64,000 nucleotides of DNA, taken from Candidatus Formimonas warabiya. GTDB lineage: Bacteria > Bacillota > Dehalobacteriia > Dehalobacteriales > Dehalobacteriaceae. A program made the position numbers and the translations under genes. The notes beneath the pieces were generated by a model. The model searched no databases. It was not told the DNA's origin and saw only the letters and a list, made by a program, of their open reading frames with translations. The stretch lies in NCBI RefSeq assembly GCF_002777255.1, contig NZ_CP017634.1:818903-882902 (forward strand). Direction: 5' to 3'. This document shows positions 1 through 9,431 of this stretch, piece by piece. Each line of letters starts with the position of its first letter. Positions within the stretch are counted from its first letter, which is position 1.

Positions 1-70
1 ATGTTTCCCCTTCATCCCATATGATCAGGCGGCTATAAAGAACTCTTATAAATTACGAACTTACGTCAAA

Positions 71-94
71 GCGCGGCAATATGCCGCGCTTTTT
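71..94 (+). terminator. Rho-independent terminator of the upstream transcript
   Basis: A perfect 8-bp stem (GCGCGGCA / TGCCGCGC) with a 3-nt loop ATA is followed by a run of T. It ends a transcript entering from the left edge. Confidence 0.8.
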
Positions 95-216
95 CTGATG
101 CGCCGGGCATGGGTGCAGTCTAACGGTATAAGTCCCGAGTGCGGAAAATCTGCACGCCGCTGTCTTCTACCAACCACTTAATCGAGAATAACGATGGCAG
201 CGTTCAGTATCTAGAA

Positions 217-245
217 TTGACTTTAAAATATCTAACTTATAGACT
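217..245 (+). promoter_or_regulatory. Possible sigma-A promoter for the first catabolic gene
   Basis: TTGACT at 217-222 and TAGACT at 240-245 are separated by 17 bp in an AT-rich stretch ahead of the gene at 382. The -10 match is only fair. Confidence 0.3.
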
Positions 246-381
246 TAATAATATAAAAGCAAAGAAAAATTTAGACAAAATAAAAAAATTGAATATGCCG
301 TGCAAATGCCATTTTAGGGGAATCGGAATAAAAAGGTAACTAGAAACATTATAAATAATAAAATTAAAGGAGAGATAAGTA

Positions 382-1212
382 ATGACACTTAAACAAGGTA
401 ACATGGGTACACAAGTGGAATGGGAAATCAGGGATCATATTGGAATTATTCGCTATAATAATCCACCTCTCAACATCAATTCCACCGAAATGGTGGCCCT
501 TTTCCAGGAAGCATGCGATGTGATGGACAAGGACAAGGATGTGCGCGTCTTGGTCCTCTGTGCTAACGGACGCGCCTTTTGCGCCGGATCCAATTTGGGA
601 CAGATCATTAAGCAGATGAACGATGGCATTTATGTCAATGTGAAGATGAAGCATAGTGTGGAAGCCGGCGACAACTTTGCCAACATGCGGATGCCAACTA
701 TTTGCGCTCTAGATGGTTCCGCTTATCAGGGCGGCTTTGAAAGAGTGCTCCAATGCGATTTGGTAATTGCAGCAGAGCATGTAAAACTGGTCATGACCGG
801 TGTTGACCTGGGTACCTGGCCCGGTTCAGGGGGCGTGCATAGGCTTATCCGGCTGATGGGTACGAAAAAGACGATAGAGTACCTGCTGCTCCAGAAGGAA
901 ATGACCGCTCAGCAAGCATTAGAAAACGGGGTGATCAACGCTATTGCCAAAGACCGCACGGCGTTTGATATGGCGATGGAATGGGCGGAAATCATTGCTT
1001 CCAAGGCTCCCATCGGCCCCCACGCGGTCAAAGCTGCCATGGTCGGTTACTATAAGCCCCAGCAGGATTATCTCTTCTTGCTGCAACAGCATATCTCTCA
1101 GATGGTGTATGATGCAGGCGATCTTAAGAAAGGCTGCGAAGAATTCTTTGAGAGGCAGGAAGCCAAGAGGCGGCAGAAAGCTGCTGAGGCGGAAATTGCG
1201 GGAAGCAAATAA
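382..1212 (+). CDS. Enoyl-CoA hydratase/isomerase (crotonase) family protein
   Basis: This 276-residue protein has crotonase-fold marks: the oxyanion-hole segment AFCAGSNL, the GGFERVLQCD segment that carries the first acidic residue of the family, and the PGSGG loop. The second catalytic Glu of classical hydratases normally sits in a PE pair just before that loop. Here the pair reads TG, so hydratase activity is uncertain, and isomerase, C-C hydrolase or decarboxylase chemistry is possible. An AAAGGAGAG ribosome binding site precedes the ATG. It lies upstream of a tripartite transporter and a CoA-transferase and probably acts on a CoA ester made from the imported acid. Confidence 0.85.
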   Translation: MTLKQGNMGTQVEWEIRDHIGIIRYNNPPLNINSTEMVALFQEACDVMDKDKDVRVLVLCANGRAFCAGSNLGQIIKQMNDGIYVNVKMKHSVEAGDNFANMRMPTICALDGSAYQGGFERVLQCDLVIAAEHVKLVMTGVDLGTWPGSGGVHRLIRLMGTKKTIEYLLLQKEMTAQQALENGVINAIAKDRTAFDMAMEWAEIIASKAPIGPHAVKAAMVGYYKPQQDYLFLLQQHISQMVYDAGDLKKGCEEFFERQEAKRRQKAAEAEIAGSK

Positions 1213-1221
1213 GTTAATCCA

Positions 1222-1237
1222 TGGGGTAGGCCTTGCA
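1222..1237 (+). promoter_or_regulatory. Weak sigma-54-like -24/-12 match upstream of tctC
   Basis: TGG at 1222-1224 and TTGCA at 1233-1237 have the GG-N10-GC spacing of sigma-54 promoters. The rest of the -24 box is poor (TGGGGT against TGGCAC), and no activator site is seen nearby. It may be a chance match. Confidence 0.2.
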
Positions 1238-1399
1238 AAATTTATTAGATTATGGAGAAAGTTGGAAAACAGAAGAAAAGAGGTGACAGAAGGAAACCGG
1301 CATGCAACCGGGATACCTCGTTTCGTTCTAGATTAGACGAGAAACTTTTCGGGGAGTTTTAGGATCCTGTTAAGGAAGGAAAGAAGAGGGGGATAAAGA

Positions 1400-2473
1400 A
1401 TGAAAAAAAGCTTGGCAATACTTATGTTTACTGTGTTTTTTGCAGTACTGTGTACTGGGTGTAAGGCATCAACACCTTCCACGCCATCCGGCGAATCATC
1501 CGAAAACAATGCGACTGAGACAGCCCCATCTTATCCGATAAGAGACATCCGCTGCGTCGTTCCTTTCGGCGCTGGGGGCGGAACGGATCTGATCGCCAGA
1601 GAGATGGCGGGCCTGGTCCAAAAAAATATCGGGAAGGGCATGGTTGTGGAAAATGTAGGCGGCGCTTCCGGCTCCGTAGGTATGCAGACGGTCTTCAATG
1701 CTCCGACAGACGGATACACCATCGCTTTCGCCTCGGAAACGATGATGACCTTTAACGCAATGAAGCTTGTAGATCTGGATTATGATGATTTTGATTTTGT
1801 CAACCTCTTTGCCGTTATCCCTAACGTTTTGGTCACCAGCCCTGATTCTCCCTATAAGAGCTTTGATGATGTGATTAAAGCGGCAAAAGCGAATCCTGGC
1901 AAGGTTACCGTGGCTACTACCGGAGCAGGCACCGTCACGGATATCGCCTTTTCGCTGATGGAGAAAATCCATGGCGTCAAATTCAACAAAGTAGCATTTA
2001 ACGGAAGTGGGGAAGCAGTAACGGCGATTTTGGGCAAGCAGGTCGATCTGTACAATGCGGGGATGCATGCTTTAGGCGAATATGTGCGTTCCGGCAAAAT
2101 GATTCCTCTTGTGGCCTTCGCCAATGAACCCGTTCCCGCGGGTCAAGGTATGGCTGATATCCCTGCTGTTTCCAGTCTCTATCCGGAATACAAAGGTTAT
2201 ATGCCCTGCGGACCCTTTTTCGGGGCGATGGTCAAGACGGGCACCCCGAAGGATATCGAAGATAAGCTGGTTGAAGAGTTTGCCAAGGCATGGAAGAGCG
2301 ACGAATTCCAAAAATACTTGAAGGAGTCCAATTTCGTTCCCCTGGGGTTGAGCGGCGAAGAGGCAAGAACCTATGTGAAGAATCTTCAGAGCAAATTCTG
2401 CTGGATGCTGTATGAGATGGGCATCACCGATGTGGAGCCCAGCACATACGGCGTGGCAAAGCCACAATCGTAA
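1400..2473 (+). CDS. tctC: Tripartite tricarboxylate transporter substrate-binding lipoprotein (TctC family)
   Basis: The protein has 357 residues. A lipoprotein signal peptide ends in the lipobox LCTGC near residue 21, so the mature protein is anchored outside the membrane. It is followed by a Ser/Thr/Pro-rich linker and a TctC/Bug-type domain that starts with the typical IRCVVPFGAGGGTD segment. It captures a carboxylate and delivers it to the TctAB permease encoded next. A strong hairpin separates it from tctB, which fits higher expression of the binding protein. The substrate cannot be read from sequence. Confidence 0.9.
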   Translation: MKKSLAILMFTVFFAVLCTGCKASTPSTPSGESSENNATETAPSYPIRDIRCVVPFGAGGGTDLIAREMAGLVQKNIGKGMVVENVGGASGSVGMQTVFNAPTDGYTIAFASETMMTFNAMKLVDLDYDDFDFVNLFAVIPNVLVTSPDSPYKSFDDVIKAAKANPGKVTVATTGAGTVTDIAFSLMEKIHGVKFNKVAFNGSGEAVTAILGKQVDLYNAGMHALGEYVRSGKMIPLVAFANEPVPAGQGMADIPAVSSLYPEYKGYMPCGPFFGAMVKTGTPKDIEDKLVEEFAKAWKSDEFQKYLKESNFVPLGLSGEEARTYVKNLQSKFCWMLYEMGITDVEPSTYGVAKPQS

Positions 2474-2498
2474 TTTAGGCTAGTTTTTGCGGTAATAA

Positions 2499-2527
2499 TA
2501 GGGAAAATGCAGACAGCATTTTCCCTA
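2499..2527 (+). terminator. Intra-operon hairpin between tctC and tctB
   Basis: A 12-bp perfect stem (TAGGGAAAATGC / GCATTTTCCCTA) with loop AGACA is followed by a weak T-rich tail. It probably gives partial termination or 3'-end protection of the tctC message. Confidence 0.6.
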
Positions 2528-2558
2528 CTCTTTAGATTACTTTTCTGGAGGAAGTAAG

Positions 2559-3041
2559 ATGGAAAAAAGAACAGCGATTATCAGCGATTATGCCATTACC
2601 TTTCTTTTCTTTGCCGCCAGTGTGTTTGCATTTATTTATTCGGCCCGGATGCTGATGAACAATCCGGGGGCGGATTCTCCGGGATTGTTTCCTGCATTGC
2701 TAACCGCCGTGATGATAATATGCTGCATCGGGGCCTTATTGGGGATTAGGAAGAAATCTGCCCAAGTTTCCTTCAGGTTTTCCGACAAAAAGAGAGCCTT
2801 ATGGGAAACTCTCAAGGATGAGTTTCCTGTTCCGATGCTGGTCATGACGGTCATGGCTGTTTTGGCCTATGTGGTTTTATTGCCTCTCGTAGGATACAAT
2901 ATTACGTCGTTTCTGTTTATATTTGGTTCTATTCTCTATTTGAGAAGAGAAAAAGTCCTGCATTCCCTCCTGGTTACGATTGCATTTATGGTGATATCCC
3001 AAGTGATTTTTGTTTACATATTTAAGGTTGTCTTCCCCTAG
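2559..3041 (+). CDS. tctB: Tripartite tricarboxylate transporter small membrane subunit (TctB family)
   Basis: This 160-residue hydrophobic protein has about four predicted membrane segments, at roughly residues 10-30, 42-62, 85-110 and 115-158. Size and position between tctC and tctA identify it as the TctB subunit, which is poorly conserved in sequence. A GGAGG ribosome binding site precedes the ATG. It would form the permease together with TctA. Confidence 0.8.
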   Translation: MEKRTAIISDYAITFLFFAASVFAFIYSARMLMNNPGADSPGLFPALLTAVMIICCIGALLGIRKKSAQVSFRFSDKKRALWETLKDEFPVPMLVMTVMAVLAYVVLLPLVGYNITSFLFIFGSILYLRREKVLHSLLVTIAFMVISQVIFVYIFKVVFP

Positions 3042-3087
3042 AAAAAATTGTTTTTCCTTAGACTGGATGTAGAAAGGATAATGCGCA

Positions 3088-4611
3088 ATGATGGAAATGT
3101 TAAGCAGCATGTTGATATTATTTCATGAACCATCCCTTATTTTATATACAGTCGTAGGTGTCTTCTTAGGAATGTATGCAGGAGCCTTGCCGGGAATCTC
3201 TGTGGTTATGGCGGTTTCGTTGCTGGTGTCTTTCACTTTCTCCTGGAGTTTGCATCCCTCCCTCGCCATGATGATTGGTGCCCATATCGGCGGCAATTAC
3301 GGCGGGTCACGCTGCGCGATTCTTATCAACATCCCGGGAACCGCTCCAGCTGCTATTACCGCCTTTGACGGTTATCCTTGTGCTCAGAGGGGAGAAGTTG
3401 CCCGGGCCCTTTCCACAGCGGCAACCCAGAGTGTCCTGGGGGGCATCCTGGGTACCATCGTTATGTTCACGATGACCCCGATTATCTCAAATTTTGCCCT
3501 GAACTTTGCTCCCAGAGATTATTTCCTGCTAGGCTTAATGGGACTGATGCTGGTTTCCAGCCTGAGCGGCGAATCCTTTGCTAAGGGTATCTTCTGCGGT
3601 GCTGTCGGCCTGCTGATCGGTTGCGTGGGCATGGATTACGCCACGTCTCTCACCCGGTTTACCTTCGGATCAATACCCCTGATGACAGGAATCAATTCTA
3701 CAGTAGCCATTATCGGCCTCTTTGGTATGGCGGAGGCGCTGATCCAAATAAGAACAGTATATAAGACTACGACTGTCAGGCAAAAGATCGGCCGGGTAGT
3801 GCCCCTCTGGAAAGATGTTGTCAAGCATATTCCCCTAACCCTTAGGACATCCTCGATCGGCGTTTTTATTGGGGCTCTTCCTGGAACGGGGGGCAGCATT
3901 GCGGCCTTGCTTGCTTACGACCACGCCAAGAAGACCGTAAAAAACCCGGAAGTTCCCTTCGGTCAAGGGGCAATAGAGGGAATCATCGCGCCGGAAAGTG
4001 CGGACAACGCGTCGGTGGAGGGGGCATATATCCCGATGCTTACCTTGGGCATTCCCGGGGATGCCACAACAGCGGTGATTATTGGCGCTTTGTTTGTCCA
4101 CGGCCTGCGTCCCGGTCCTCTGTTCATGTCCACATCGCCTGATGTTTTAGGTGTGATATGCGCCGCCATGTTGATCGGAAACATCGCGTTGTTGCCGGTG
4201 AGTTTTTCCGGTATCAGGATGTTTGCCAAGTTCTGTGAGATTCCCAAACCAATTCTCATGCCTCTGATTATTGTACTCTGTGTTATTGGTACCTATGCCA
4301 TCAGTTACTCAGTGACTGATGTTGGCTTGATGATGGCCTTCGGTGTCCTGGGATATTTTATGAAAAAGCATAATTACCCGGTCAGTTGTGTGGTTTTGGG
4401 TGCGGTTCTGAGTTCCCTGGTAGAACAGAACTTGAGAAAATCTATCGGGTTAAGTAACGGATCCTTAGGAAAATGGTTTGGAGATATGCTGACAGATCCT
4501 CTGTCCTGTGTGCTGTTTATCATTCTGGTTACCATGATGGTAACGCAAACAAGAATTTGGAAGGATCATAAAGGGAAACTGATGTTTTGGAAAAAGCAAA
4601 AAGTATATTAG
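3088..4611 (+). CDS. tctA: Tripartite tricarboxylate transporter large permease (TctA family)
   Basis: This 507-residue polytopic membrane protein has the TctA signature loops: a Gly-rich N-terminal segment near residues 30-36 (GALPG), the AHIGGNYGGS segment near residue 70, and a second GALPGTGG repeat near residue 263. About 10-12 membrane segments can be drawn. It forms the substrate channel with TctB and depends on the TctC lipoprotein. The ATG pair at 3088/3091 leaves the exact start ambiguous by one codon. The order tctC-tctB-tctA is usual. Confidence 0.92.
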   Translation: MMEMLSSMLILFHEPSLILYTVVGVFLGMYAGALPGISVVMAVSLLVSFTFSWSLHPSLAMMIGAHIGGNYGGSRCAILINIPGTAPAAITAFDGYPCAQRGEVARALSTAATQSVLGGILGTIVMFTMTPIISNFALNFAPRDYFLLGLMGLMLVSSLSGESFAKGIFCGAVGLLIGCVGMDYATSLTRFTFGSIPLMTGINSTVAIIGLFGMAEALIQIRTVYKTTTVRQKIGRVVPLWKDVVKHIPLTLRTSSIGVFIGALPGTGGSIAALLAYDHAKKTVKNPEVPFGQGAIEGIIAPESADNASVEGAYIPMLTLGIPGDATTAVIIGALFVHGLRPGPLFMSTSPDVLGVICAAMLIGNIALLPVSFSGIRMFAKFCEIPKPILMPLIIVLCVIGTYAISYSVTDVGLMMAFGVLGYFMKKHNYPVSCVVLGAVLSSLVEQNLRKSIGLSNGSLGKWFGDMLTDPLSCVLFIILVTMMVTQTRIWKDHKGKLMFWKKQKVY

Positions 4612-4670
4612 GTGATATGCCTGCAACAAACGACAACAAATAAGCAATTACATAAGGAAGTGGGGTTATA

Positions 4671-6293
4671 ATGAAAAAACCGGAAAAGATTAACAACAAA
4701 GTACCGATTTTAACGGCAGATGAGGCTGTAGCACTGATTCCGAACGAAGCGGTGATTTATCTGGATGGTTCCGGCAACGGAGAAAGAGAACCGGCATCGT
4801 TATACCACGCCTTGGCCAAGAGGCACAAGGAAACAGGATCTCCTAACGGTCTGACACTGATTCACCCCAACGGCGTCGGTGACAGAACTGCCGGTTCGGA
4901 CGTAGGGTTTGGCGTGCTTGCCTTGCCGACCATGATCAAGCGGTTGCTATCTGGTCATCTGGGTCAATCTCCGAAGCTGGCAGACCTGGTGGACCACAAT
5001 GAAGTGGAGGCATATAATTTTTCCATGGGCACTCTGAGCCAAATGATGCGTGCTGCGGCTGCAAAACAGCCGGGTGTTTTTACGAAGGTGGGTAAGGGGA
5101 CCTTTATGGACCCGCGCCAGACCGGGGGTAAGCTGAACGAACGTACTAAAGAAGACCTGGTCAAGGTGGTAGATGTTGAGGGTGAAGAGTACCTGTTTTA
5201 TCGTACCGTTTCTCCAACCGTAGCTCTTTTGCGCGGAACAACGTCCGATATGAATGGTTATATCACCGTAGAAGAAGAAGTGGGTCCAGCGTTTTTGGAC
5301 GACATCGCGGTAGCCCAGGCAGTTCATAATAATGGAGGGCTAGTCGTGGTCCAGGTGAGAAGGCTGGTCAAAGAAGGGACTCTTAATCCAAAACACGTGC
5401 GCATTCCGGGCATTTTGGTAGATGCGGTGGTTGTTGATCCCTATCAATCACAGTCTTATGCTCTGAAAGGCCAGCCCATCGACAATTTTGCCGCAGGTGA
5501 CTTGAAAAAGCCGGAAGACGGCGTGCCCCCCCATCCTTTGACAGAGCGGAAAGTGATTGTGCGCCGAAGCCTAATGGAGGCTAAGCCGGGTGACATTGGA
5601 AATATCGGCGTCGGCGTGCAGACTGCCATCAGCGGTGTGGCAAATGAGGAAGGTATTCAAAAGGATTTTACCTTAACTGTGGAAACCGGTGTCATCGGAG
5701 GAGCATCAGGCCCTTCGAAAGGAAAAAGCAACGGTGGTGAATACTATAATGTGCGTGCAGTAATTCCAATGGCCGATTCGTTCAATTTTTATGAAGGCGG
5801 CGGATTGGATGTTGCGTATCTGAGCTTTGCTCAGGTTGACAATGAAGGCAATGTGAATGTGCATTGGTTTAACCATAAGATTATGGGAACCGGCGGGTTT
5901 ATCCATATTTCTGCCAACGCCAAGAAAGTCGTATTTGGCGGCACAATGACTTCCGGAGGCTTTAAGTCGAAAGTAGGCGGCGGAAAAATCGAGATTTTGC
6001 AGGAAGGCCGCTTTAAGAAGTTTGTAGGAAAAGTGGATCAGATCACGTTCAGCGCAAAGGAAGCGAACCGGGTAAATAAGCCGGTGTTCTATGTTACCGA
6101 GAGATGCGTGTTCCGTTTGACTCCCGAGGGACTGGAGCTGATCGAGATCGCGCCGGGTATCGATTTAGAAAAGGATATTTTGCCGGTGATGGATTTCAAA
6201 CCCATTATCTCCAAAAACTTAAATATGATGGATGAGCGGTTCTTCCATGACCGGCCTATGGGCATCAAGGAAGAATGGCGGGCTAAAAAGTAA
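4671..6293 (+). CDS. Fused family I CoA-transferase (YdiF/acetate CoA-transferase type)
   Basis: This 540-residue single-chain enzyme fuses the alpha and beta halves of a family I CoA-transferase. The catalytic glutamate is in the VETG motif, about Glu338, followed by the Gly-rich GVIGGASGP segment. It moves CoA from an acyl-CoA to a free acid through a glutamyl-CoA thioester. The ribosome binding site is AAGGAAGTGGGG. Placed after the acid transporter, it probably activates the imported carboxylate. In E. coli the homologue ydiF lies beside ydiB and aroD, and homologues of both of those are nearby in this window. Confidence 0.9.
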   Translation: MKKPEKINNKVPILTADEAVALIPNEAVIYLDGSGNGEREPASLYHALAKRHKETGSPNGLTLIHPNGVGDRTAGSDVGFGVLALPTMIKRLLSGHLGQSPKLADLVDHNEVEAYNFSMGTLSQMMRAAAAKQPGVFTKVGKGTFMDPRQTGGKLNERTKEDLVKVVDVEGEEYLFYRTVSPTVALLRGTTSDMNGYITVEEEVGPAFLDDIAVAQAVHNNGGLVVVQVRRLVKEGTLNPKHVRIPGILVDAVVVDPYQSQSYALKGQPIDNFAAGDLKKPEDGVPPHPLTERKVIVRRSLMEAKPGDIGNIGVGVQTAISGVANEEGIQKDFTLTVETGVIGGASGPSKGKSNGGEYYNVRAVIPMADSFNFYEGGGLDVAYLSFAQVDNEGNVNVHWFNHKIMGTGGFIHISANAKKVVFGGTMTSGGFKSKVGGGKIEILQEGRFKKFVGKVDQITFSAKEANRVNKPVFYVTERCVFRLTPEGLELIEIAPGIDLEKDILPVMDFKPIISKNLNMMDERFFHDRPMGIKEEWRAKK

Positions 6294-6298
6294 ACAAG

Positions 6299-6943
6299 AT
6301 GCAAATGAAAAAGCTGGTTTGCGATCCTTTGTCTGTGAACACTTATATTATTCATGAAGACAATGGAAAAGATTGTGTGGTGATCGATCCGGGGGTAGCG
6401 GAGCCTGTGCTAACTTATCTGCGAAACATGCATTTGCGGTGCTCTCATCTACTGCTGACACATGGTCATTATGACCATGTGCTTGGGGTCGCTGCCTTAC
6501 AAAAATCGACGGGTGCCAAGGTTTTCATCCACCGAGAAGATGACGGCTACTTGCATAGCGGCGATGTGCCGCGGATAGTGTATGACGGGTATGTTATGGA
6601 ATCCTGTACACCGGATGGCTTTGTGGATGACGGGGACATCCTGTATGCAGCCGGCTTAGAACTCCGGGTGATTCATGTGCCCGGCCATACATTGGGCAGT
6701 GTGTGTTATTTGATTGAAAAAGCAAGGATGATTTTTACCGGTGACACCATATTCCACCAGGATGCAGGTCGGGCGGATTCACAGAAATCCAGTTATGCCA
6801 TGCTGTATGGGTCAATTGTCAATAAGTTGTTTACGCTTCAGGGAGAATATACCCTTTATCCCGGGCATATGGAGGAGGGATCTCTGGAAGAAGAACGGAG
6901 GAACAACCCCTTCGTCCGCTATTGGAGACGCATACAAGAATAG
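6299..6943 (+). CDS. Metallo-beta-lactamase-fold hydrolase (glyoxalase II-like)
   Basis: The protein has 214 residues and a dinuclear metal site motif THGHYDH (His55, His57, Asp59, His60). Further metal ligands are expected in the VPGHTLGS and GDTIF segments. The family includes glyoxalase II and other thioester hydrolases. It starts 5 bp after the CoA-transferase stop with no clear ribosome binding site, which suggests translational coupling. In this context it could hydrolyse an acyl-thioester, but this is inference. Confidence 0.85.
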   Translation: MQMKKLVCDPLSVNTYIIHEDNGKDCVVIDPGVAEPVLTYLRNMHLRCSHLLLTHGHYDHVLGVAALQKSTGAKVFIHREDDGYLHSGDVPRIVYDGYVMESCTPDGFVDDGDILYAAGLELRVIHVPGHTLGSVCYLIEKARMIFTGDTIFHQDAGRADSQKSSYAMLYGSIVNKLFTLQGEYTLYPGHMEEGSLEEERRNNPFVRYWRRIQE

Positions 6944-7081
6944 CATAATAAGTTCTGCTGCAAATGGAAGACTTGGGTCCTATAAAATCCATTTTGGGAA
7001 TTCTTGTATGGCATATATCACATAGTTTAAGTATCAGGTCTTAGCGTGGTGCAAAATTGTGACTAAGGGAGAAGGGAAGCT

Positions 7082-7993
7082 ATGGATTTTTGCCAGTTAA
7101 AGTATTGTCTTGAAGTTGCCAAATGCAATAATTTTACCCGCGCTGCCGATGAATGCTTCATTGCCCAGTCCTCCCTTTCCGTTCAGATCAGTAAACTGGA
7201 AGCGGAATTAGGGATACGTATTTTCGAACGTACTCCTAAAGGAGTAAAGCTGACAAAAGCCGGGGTGGTTTTTCTTGATTTCGCGGAAAAGGTTTGCGAT
7301 ATGGAAGCCGATGTACGTAATGCCCTGCGGGTATACGAACGAGAAGATGATGGCGTTTTGACCTTAGGAATGGTGCATGGTAGCTCAAATTTTGATTTGA
7401 CGGACCTGATTGCATCATATAAACAATCATTCCCCTTTGTGGAGCTTGATATCTATGAGGAAGAGAGCTCCAAACTGATGGAGATGCTCCAGCAAAATGA
7501 GCTGGATGCCGCTTTCATTTCGGCCATGGAACTACCATCTATGTTAAAAACATATCTCCTGTATAGCGACGAAGTGGTACTGATTGTGGGAAAGAACCAT
7601 CGTTTGGCCGACAGGGATGAGATCTATTTAGCGGAGTTGATGAATGAGCCCTTAATTTTTTCAAAAACCTCCTCCATCCGGGAATACCTGGAGACGGACG
7701 TATTGAAGGACATGAGAATGTGTAAAAAGGATGCCTCTTTTAATATGTGTATCACACACAATACTCATATTAGCACCAATATCGGACTGGTAGCGAGCGG
7801 TATGGGTGCGACAATGGTGACCCGGAAAACCGCAGAAAAAAATCAGATACGAGGGATCTCCATTATTAAAGTAAAACCGGCGTTTTATCGCCACATCTTT
7901 TTAGCTATTTCCAATAATTCTTTTAAGTTTCCCGTCGTCAAAGGTTTTATTCAACATATTTTGCAAACGTATCACAATCTTAATCAGAAGTAA
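7082..7993 (+). CDS. LysR-family transcriptional regulator
   Basis: This 303-residue protein has an N-terminal winged helix (residues 1-60, with the typical FTRAADECFIAQSSLSVQIS recognition region) and a C-terminal LysR substrate-binding domain. It lies inside the catabolic block, on the same strand, between the hydrolase and an MFS transporter. It is the best candidate for local control of the block, with a pathway acid or CoA ester as likely inducer. No operator could be assigned. Confidence 0.92.
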   Translation: MDFCQLKYCLEVAKCNNFTRAADECFIAQSSLSVQISKLEAELGIRIFERTPKGVKLTKAGVVFLDFAEKVCDMEADVRNALRVYEREDDGVLTLGMVHGSSNFDLTDLIASYKQSFPFVELDIYEEESSKLMEMLQQNELDAAFISAMELPSMLKTYLLYSDEVVLIVGKNHRLADRDEIYLAELMNEPLIFSKTSSIREYLETDVLKDMRMCKKDASFNMCITHNTHISTNIGLVASGMGATMVTRKTAEKNQIRGISIIKVKPAFYRHIFLAISNNSFKFPVVKGFIQHILQTYHNLNQK

Positions 7994-8007
7994 AGATCGG
8001 CGGATAA

Positions 8008-9294
8008 ATGCGGTATTCGGGAGAAGGGCGGCGCACTGTGAATGCATCCGGGCTGTCACAAAAGATATCTAACAATGAACCAATCAGCAAGACTGTGTTA
8101 TGGAATAAAGCATTTATCACAATATGGGTTTCCGCTTTGATAATGAGCAGCCTGGCACAAATGTTTAACAGCTACTTACCTAATTATGCCATTTCTATCG
8201 GTACCACCGGCGCTCTAGCCGGTGCGCTGGTTACCGTATGTTCTATGGGCTCTTTAATCATGCGTCCTTTCGCCGGCCACATGATTGACAGAAAGCAATG
8301 CGTTCTAGCATGGATGATCGGGGTATTCGGCAGCATGCTCTGCTACGGGTCCTATATTTTTATCGGATCTGTAGCTCTCATGCTGGTGATGCGAACCTTA
8401 GCGGGTTTTTGCTACGCGTTTTTATCGGGAGCTGTTGCCACTATCGCCAGCCGGTCTTTGCCCAAAGAACAGTTGATGGAAGGCATGGGATATTACGGTC
8501 TTGCTCAACCAATTGCCACAGGAATTGGCCCGGCCGTTGGTTTGTGGATCGGTAGCACCCTGGGTTACAAAGCGGTGATGATATTTTCTTTTGTCATGAT
8601 CTCGATTGTGGCATGTTTGGGGAATATTCTCAGCAAAGAGTCAGCCTTTTCCTTTAAGAGTGCCCCAAGTGCACCTGAGCCTGGAGAGCCCGACTCGGAG
8701 AATGGCGAGAAAGAAGAATATCCCGGCGGTTTCTCTGCTAAAGTCAGGATATTTTCCGCTTTGATGTTATTTGCCATCACCCGGTGCTGCGTCACCTCTT
8801 TTATTGCTCCCTATACGACGCAAAAAGGCTTCGGAAATATCAGCTTCTTCTTTTTCCTGTACACGGTATCGATTATTGTCACACGCATAATTGTGGGAAA
8901 AAAAGCAGGCAGGCTGGGTTTTACCCGGATGATGGCCATGGGTATACCCGCTTTAACAGCCTCCTATGTCTTGCTAATATGGTTCCCGGCAAAATCGATA
9001 CTAATGCCGGTGGGGATACTGTTTGGGATCGGTGTGTCCTTAGTAAACCCGACTTTACATACGGCGATCCTGGTGCTATTTGGAAAATATAAACAAGGTG
9101 CCGCCAATTCAGCCTACTATGCGGCATGTGACAGTGCCTTTGCCTTGGGGGCATTGATGCTGGGCGCACTGTTGGATATTTCTGATTATCCCTTTTTATT
9201 TCTGACGTCCACAGTTATTGTGGTAGTAACCTTTATTTTGTTCTATGGGGTGGCCAAACAACTGTCCGGATCCTTTGGCGGCACGGAAAATTAA
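8008..9294 (+). CDS. Major facilitator superfamily transporter
   Basis: This protein of up to 428 residues has about 12 membrane segments and the MFS loop 2-3 signature RPFAGHMIDRK near residues 91-101. A central charged loop at about residues 215-245 divides the halves. The ATG at 8008 has a poor ribosome binding site. The GTG at 8038 (codon 11) follows a GGGAGAAGGGCGG stretch and may be the real start. It belongs to the broad drug/sugar-acid class of MFS. The aroE and aroD genes downstream suggest uptake of a shikimate- or quinate-like acid, as proposed for ydiN in E. coli. Confidence 0.88.
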   Translation: MRYSGEGRRTVNASGLSQKISNNEPISKTVLWNKAFITIWVSALIMSSLAQMFNSYLPNYAISIGTTGALAGALVTVCSMGSLIMRPFAGHMIDRKQCVLAWMIGVFGSMLCYGSYIFIGSVALMLVMRTLAGFCYAFLSGAVATIASRSLPKEQLMEGMGYYGLAQPIATGIGPAVGLWIGSTLGYKAVMIFSFVMISIVACLGNILSKESAFSFKSAPSAPEPGEPDSENGEKEEYPGGFSAKVRIFSALMLFAITRCCVTSFIAPYTTQKGFGNISFFFFLYTVSIIVTRIIVGKKAGRLGFTRMMAMGIPALTASYVLLIWFPAKSILMPVGILFGIGVSLVNPTLHTAILVLFGKYKQGAANSAYYAACDSAFALGALMLGALLDISDYPFLFLTSTVIVVVTFILFYGVAKQLSGSFGGTEN

Positions 9295-9431
9295 AGGTTT
9301 TGCGGATGAACTCTATCGTTATAAAAAATTGGAAAGTGAATCAGGGTCCTAATGCTGTCTTTCATCATTTTATTTCCGAGTATTAACATTAAGTTACTAG
9401 ATATTAGCTATGGATTAAAGGAGGACAGATC

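Larger units (their letters stand above)
1..381. other. Left-edge intergenic stretch
   Basis: No convincing gene is seen in this stretch. It contains a rho-independent terminator near the left end, a possible promoter, and the ribosome binding site of the first gene. A 66-codon open frame at 139-339 has no recognisable features, no good ribosome binding site and AT-rich composition, so I do not call it. The upstream gene that uses the terminator lies outside the window. Confidence 0.6.

Noticed and set aside
95..185. Stretch around 110-170 that faintly recalls structured intron or mobile-element RNA
   Set aside because: No intron-encoded protein or matching boundary is in the window, and I could not define any structure.
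139..339. 66-codon open frame at the left edge
   Set aside because: AT-rich, low-complexity translation, no ribosome binding site, no recognisable family.
1222..1237. A second sigma-54 promoter as a finding
   Set aside because: Spacing fits but the -24 box is poor and no activator site is near; kept only as a low-confidence feature.
944..1336. 130-codon open frame overlapping the crotonase gene
   Set aside because: Arg- and Ser-rich translation typical of an out-of-frame shadow of a real gene.
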